64,000 nt of DNA from UBA5069 sp963773745 (GTDB taxonomy: Bacteria; Chloroflexota; Anaerolineae; Caldilineales; Caldilineaceae), in contig CAVZCL010000005.1 of assembly GCA_963773745.1 (NCBI GenBank), positions 1,116,001 to 1,180,000 of the forward strand, given 5' to 3'. The position numbers were made by a program, and so were the translations under genes. Under the pieces are notes generated by a model that saw only the letters and a program-made list of their open reading frames with translations, was not told the origin of the DNA and ran no database searches. This document shows, in pieces, positions 59,999-64,000 of this stretch. Positions within the stretch are counted from its first letter, which is position 1. Each line of letters opens with the position of its first letter.

Positions 59999-60922
59999 TT
60001 ACGCGCGCGCCCACAGCCTCCAGCGCAGGGGGCGGCGCACTCGCCCAAGGCGCTGAATGGCCAGCAGCGCGCTGCTCAGAATCAGCAGCCCGCCCAGCCA
60101 CTGCACAGGCGTAAGCCGCTCGCCCAGGAAGAGGACGGACCAGATGATGGTCAGCAGAATCTCCAGCGGCGTGAGCATTGCCTGCTGCGCCCCGCCAATG
60201 CGGCTAATGGCCCCAAAGAAGGCCAGGCGGGCGAGATAGGTGCTCACCACCGCCAGCACGAGTATCGCAATCCACCCGCCCACCGTGGGGGCCAACCAGG
60301 GCGCGCCCTGAAAGAGCCAGAAGGCCGTCACCCCCAGCGCCATGCCCAATGACATGTAGAGCGTCACCGTGCGCGCGTCGTAGCCCGTCAGATACCACTG
60401 AATGAAGACCACCTGCAGCGAGAACGCGACAAGCGCCACGGAGAGGTAGATCAGCCCCAACAGATCCACCGATCCGCTGGGGCCCACCAGCAGGTAGATG
60501 CCGCCCAGCGCCAGCGCCAGGCGCACGACGTGGCGGCGCGTCACAGGCTCACCACGCAGCGCGAGCACGCTCAGCACCAGCAGCGGGCTCACCGAAAAGA
60601 GCATGGCCGCCACCGATGCATGCATCCGCGTGAGCGCCCAGAAATAGCCGACCATGCCGGCGCTGTTGACCAGCCCCGCTGTCACACTCACCCACAAGCA
60701 GCGCCGGTCCGTGCGCAGCAGGCGCGCATCCATAACTGCAATGGTAACCACCAGCAGCGCAGAGGTGAGCGCCATGCGCACGACCAGGATTGCGGTGGGG
60801 TTCAGTCCGCCGGCAATGGCTGCGCTGGCAATGGGCGGCGCCACGCTGAAGCAAAAGGTGGCAAAGATGCCCAGCGCCCAGCCACTGGCTGTTGAACTGT
60901 ATGCGGGTCGATCGACAGCCAT
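59999..60922 (-). CDS. EamA/DMT-family transporter
   Basis: Drug/metabolite transporter superfamily protein with ten predicted helices and two EamA repeats. The 307 residues start MAVDRPAYSSTASGWALGIF. The first repeat ends near RGEPVTRRHVVRLALALGGI and the second near GERLTPVQWLGGLLILSSAL, the conserved GE...W.G signature. Substrate cannot be told. It ends with a basic tail RRPLRWRLWARA. A GGAAG ribosome site precedes the ATG; an in-frame ATG at 60982 would add 20 residues and cross the palindrome at 60947-60968. Confidence 0.88.
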   Translation of the reverse strand: MAVDRPAYSSTASGWALGIFATFCFSVAPPIASAAIAGGLNPTAILVVRMALTSALLVVTIAVMDARLLRTDRRCLWVSVTAGLVNSAGMVGYFWALTRMHASVAAMLFSVSPLLVLSVLALRGEPVTRRHVVRLALALGGIYLLVGPSGSVDLLGLIYLSVALVAFSLQVVFIQWYLTGYDARTVTLYMSLGMALGVTAFWLFQGAPWLAPTVGGWIAILVLAVVSTYLARLAFFGAISRIGGAQQAMLTPLEILLTIIWSVLFLGERLTPVQWLGGLLILSSALLAIQRLGRVRRPLRWRLWARA

Positions 60923-60946
60923 GGGCGCGCTTCCAATCCAGAGAAA

Positions 60947-60986
60947 ATGCGCGACATCGGTCGCGCATTGAGTCACGTACATTGTA
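60947..60986 (-). promoter_or_regulatory. Promoter-proximal palindrome of the DMT transporter gene
   Basis: ATGCGCGAC (60947-60955) and GTCGCGCAT (60960-60968) form a perfect palindrome with a 4-base centre, just downstream of a TACAAT -10 hexamer (60981-60986, minus strand). Its place over the expected start site suggests an operator or attenuator. Confidence 0.5.
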
Positions 60987-61096
60987 TCTGATGCACTGCG
61001 CAGGTCGCGTCTTCCGACGTGACGCTGTGGGCAAAACCAATTTGCTCGTTAATGCGGCCCTCATGTAGCACGAAACATCGGCGTCACGTTCGTGGC

Positions 61097-61294
61097 GCGC
61101 CTCCAAAGTGCGCAATCCTTCGTAGCGGGGGGCTTCCAGCCCTCCGGCCGTTGTAGGTCACGTCTCCCGGCGTGACGACAGTAGACCAGTAGGTCACGTC
61201 TCCCTGGCGTGACGCAGTACGCGGCGCAATGCAAAGGCTCAAAACGGAGGGCTGGAAGCCCCCCGCTACGAAGGATTGCGCATTGCGGAGGCGC
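61097..61294. repeat. Nested palindrome: two family-C words inside family B
   Basis: Arms 61097-61146 and 61245-61294 are about 50 bases long with a four-base mismatch block; the inner CGTAGCGGGGGGCTTCCAGC part is perfect. Two family-C copies in the same orientation (61151-61178, 61190-61215) lie in the loop. It makes up most of the 391-base gap before the DMT gene; another C-like word is at 61002-61025. Confidence 0.9.
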
Positions 61295-61313
61295 ACCGCT
61301 TAGGAGACTTGAC

Positions 61314-63668
61314 CTACGGTAGGGGCGCAAGCTGCAGCGTGTCGCCATCCACCTCAAGTGTGGCGCGGCTTGCTGTTCCGTCAAAGGGGATGTCAAGTTG
61401 TGCGCGCACAATCTCACCGGGCGACCACTGCGCCGTTGCCCAGCCACCTCCGGCAAGGGGGAGGCTGCGTTCCGCATCGCCCAGCCGCAGGGTGAAGGTG
61501 GAGTCGGCGGGCCATGCCGCAGGCAGCGGATCGGGCGCCTGCCAGTAGAGCGTGACGTGCAGAAGGTCACCTGCGGTCAGCGGCGTTTCGGGTGCATGGC
61601 CAAAGCCCTGCTTGTGCTGGTCGTAGCCACGCAGCGTCACGGGGCCGAGGGCGCGATCCACGCGCTGCTGCATGGGTATCGAGCGCGGACGGCATTTGCG
61701 ACGTCGCCGGCGCAACGGTCACCTCGCCCAGGGGCAGGGCATCGCCCGTTCCACCCACCACACGCGCGCCGGTGGCTCTGTCGTAGAGGGCCGCAATCAG
61801 GCGATAGGTCCCCGGCGGTGTTCCGGCTGGAATGAGCAGTGCGTGCCTGTCAACAACTTCTTCACCTGCCTGCCACACTGTGCTTGCGTGCGCGCCGCCT
61901 GTGGCGCCGTCATGCTGGGCAATGACCTGGTTGCGCGCGTCGAGCAGTTGCACGCTCGTGTTAAGCGTCTGCGTGATTGGGACGCTGCTTTGCCAGGCGA
62001 GCGCCACGGCCAGCGGCTCACCCTGCGCCACCGTGGGCGGCCGGGTCGCTGTGCAAAATTGTGTCAGCTTCACCGCGCCAAGCGCACCTTGCGCCGGCAC
62101 GCAGTCGAGCAGCGGCGCATGCACAAAGTGTGCAAGGCGCACATTCCCCTGCCAGCTTTGCGCGCCGGCAAAGAGGTTGGCGTTGAGCCAACTCTCCACA
62201 ATGCCGGTGGGGTCCGCTTCGTCAGTGGCCCAGAAGAGCGCGTAGACATTTTCGGCATCCGCCACTGCGGAGGCGAGCGCGTATTCGGTGGCCGCTGCGT
62301 CGGCCGGGCGTTCTGCCGGCAACGCCAGCAGGGGCACGCCGGGATTGTAGATGGCCCAGACATCCGCCTGGCCGGGCGCATCGAGAATCACCAGGTCGGT
62401 GGCCGGGTTGGCAGTTGCTCGCAGCCAGGCGGCAATCCCCTTGTAGTTGTCACGCGCCGTGGGGCTGCTGTAGTAGGCGGGCAGCACGACCAACGCAGCG
62501 GCCACAGCGCCCGCTGCAACCAGCAGCGCCGCAACGAAGCGCAGGCGCTGCGGGACGCGCAGGCGCCATTTCGGCGGAGGCAGCCACCAGCACGCACCAC
62601 GCGGGCGACGCTACGAGCAGGAACTTGAGGAAGGCATCGCTGAAGAGGCCCAGCGCAAACATGAGCAGCACGGGCGCGCCCAGCCAGAGCAGCAACGCCG
62701 GCAAGCCGCGCTGCTTGCGCAAAGCCACTGCGCCCAGCAGAGGCAGCACGCCCGCCGCGACAAGCCACGGCCAAAGCGTCTCGGGCAGGCTGCGCACGGG
62801 GCCAAAGAGGAGCGTTTGCAGCGTGAGGTTGAGTCCCTCCAGCGCGCGCACTTGCTCGCCTCCCTGCGGCCACTGCGTAATCTGCCGCCACGCAGTGGGC
62901 AGCCACGGCGCAAAGAGGAGCAGCGCCGCGCCATTGGCGAGCGCAAAGCGCACAAGGTGATTTCTGCCCGTGGGGCCGTGGCGTGCATGGCGCAACCAGT
63001 CCAGCAGCCAGGCCAGCCCCGCTGCGGCAAGCACAATGGGGAAGCTGTAGTGGGTCCACAGACCGAGCGGCGGCCACGAGCGCATAGCCGGCGGCCAGCC
63101 TGTTGAGACGGCGGCGCGGTCCACCGGCGCGCTGCGTCTCCAGCAGCGCCAGCAGATACCAGAAGAGCGCCGCGCTCTCCAGCGCGAGCACCATGTACAT
63201 GCGCGCTTCCTGGCTGTAGTAGATCTGGAAAGGGTTGAGCGCAGCCACCAGCCCGGCCAGGATTGCCATGCGCAGGCGCGCAGGGGGCGGCGCCACGCGC
63301 TGGGCAATCAGGAAGATGATGGCCACCAGCAGCACGCCTGCCACGGCCGACCATGCCCGCAGCGCGCTGGGCGATATGCCCCATACGTCGGCCCAAAGGC
63401 GCAGCAGCCAGTAGTAACCGGGCGGGTGGATGTCGGCGGCGGCATCACGGGCAATTTGCATGTAGCTGCGCTGAACAATCGCCCACGTGTTGCCCTCGTC
63501 GCTCCAGAAGCTCGAACGGCCCAGCGCGTAGAAGCGCAGCGCCGCCGCCAGCAGCAGTATCGGCGCCAGCCAAATGCGGGCGTCGAGCTTTGCGGCGGCG
63601 AGCAGCGCGCCGGCAGGCAGCGCGCCGCGCTTGGGCGCAGGCGTCATGCGTGGAGAATTGTCACTCAC
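61314..63668 (-). CDS. Large membrane glycosyltransferase (GT39-like) with soluble C-terminal domain, apparent frameshifts
   Basis: Starts at a GTG (VSDNSPRMTPAPKRGALPAG). Helix 1 (IWLAPILLLAAALRFYAL) is followed by the acidic motif SSFWSDEGNTWAIVQRSY, HPPGYYWLLRLW, and NPFQIYYSQEARMYMVLALE, as in ArnT/PMT-like enzymes. The membrane domain continues in a second frame (LGLWTHYSFPIVLAAAGLAW), and a soluble part of about 350 residues in two further frames (SPTARDNYKGIAAWLRATAN; VTLRGYDQHKQGFGHAPETP), which appears beta-rich. Breaks near 63070, 62569 and 61675 (GGG run 61674-61676). The gene overlaps its upstream neighbour by 8 bases, implying coupling. Confidence 0.72.
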
Positions 63669-64000
63669 CGGACGGCTCCGCTTGCTCCTGCGCGGCGAGG
63701 CCTGTTACATACGCCTTCATGCTTTCGTAGACGGGCAGCGGCGTAAAGTCGGGCAGCAGCAGGCGGAAGTAGGCCTCGGGCTTGCGCGCCTGCTCCCACT
63801 CGTCGGTGGCGCGCTTGAGGTACCAGGTGTTGGCCACCCCCACCCAGGGCCACTCGCTGCGCACCCGTTCATAGGCAATGGGCAAATAGCGCGCCTGCTG
63901 CGCCAGCGTCACGCGGCCGTAGGGCGCAGGCACATCCGCGGGCGCAGCGTTCCAGTTCATTTCTGCCATCCAGATGGGCTTGGCCGCGTCGCCGTTGGCA
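63661..64000 (-). CDS. C-terminus of a clan GH-A-like protein (cut by window edge)
   Basis: Only about 112 residues are visible. The sequence ANGDAAKPIWMAEMNWNAAP resembles the strand-7 nucleophile segment of clan GH-A glycosidases (PIWxTE), followed by LAQQARYLPIAYERVRSEW and WVGVANTWYL. It ends at a TGA at 63661-63663 that overlaps the glycosyltransferase GTG start. A membrane-linked glycan-processing role is possible. Confidence 0.55.
   Translation of the reverse strand, partial: ANGDAAKPIWMAEMNWNAAPADVPAPYGRVTLAQQARYLPIAYERVRSEWPWVGVANTWYLKRATDEWEQARKPEAYFRLLLPDFTPLPVYESMKAYVTGLAAQEQAEPSGE

Overview
This window is GC-rich bacterial DNA, densely coding, with long same-strand operons and ATGA start/stop overlaps. 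Proline/alanine/glutamate-rich lipoprotein linkers, a complete mraZ-to-ftsZ (dcw) cluster, type-39-like membrane glycosyltransferases and abundant intergenic palindromes suggest a member of the Chloroflexota (Anaerolineae/Caldilineae-like). That assignment is inference; no rRNA or tRNA gene was found.

Layout. 1-3.7 kb (minus): a cut-off membrane protein, plsX, nnr and a YesL-like membrane protein. 3.9-17.1 kb (plus): a tiny membrane protein with a leaderless-type promoter, metG, a membrane glycosyltransferase, a VanW-family protein, a three-gene ABC exporter (ATPase, FtsX-type permease, HlyD-type adaptor) and pdhA-pdhB. 17.4-18.2 kb: a VapBC-type toxin-antitoxin pair between palindromes. 18.3-39.6 kb (minus): a full dcw cluster in the order mraZ, rsmH, ftsL-like, ftsI, murF, mraY, murD, ftsW, murG, two membrane proteins, murC, murB, ddl, ftsQ, ftsA, ftsZ, driven from a promoter with three MraZ boxes. 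40.3-45.7 kb: a rhodanese gene divergent from ftsH, then an RraA-like gene and a xylulokinase-like gene. 45.8-47.4 kb: a membrane glycosyltransferase. 47.5-59.8 kb (minus): a sugar-utilisation locus with a LacI regulator, an ABC importer (binding protein and two permeases), a clan GH-A-like lipoprotein, a GH4 enzyme, a ChbG-type deacetylase, a BadF/NagK-type kinase and a GH20-like enzyme. 60-64 kb: a DMT transporter, a large membrane glycosyltransferase and the end of a GH-A-like protein.

How parts work together. The dcw genes make lipid II and assemble the divisome. The 47.5-59.8 kb locus looks like an ABC-fed amino-sugar/oligosaccharide pathway in which imported sugar is phosphorylated by the kinase, deacetylated by the ChbG homologue and split by GH4/GH20 enzymes. 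A LacI protein probably controls it through matching palindromes at its own promoter and at the binding-protein promoter.

Two genome-wide oddities stand out. First, most longer intergenic gaps carry large, nearly perfect inverted repeats from at least five sequence families, sometimes nested inside one another, and two of these copies supply stop codons. Second, about two dozen apparent frameshifts interrupt otherwise intact genes, including the essential murC and ftsQ. Most sit in mononucleotide or GC-dinucleotide runs, so they look like sequencing indels, although they are concentrated in the 44-64 kb part.
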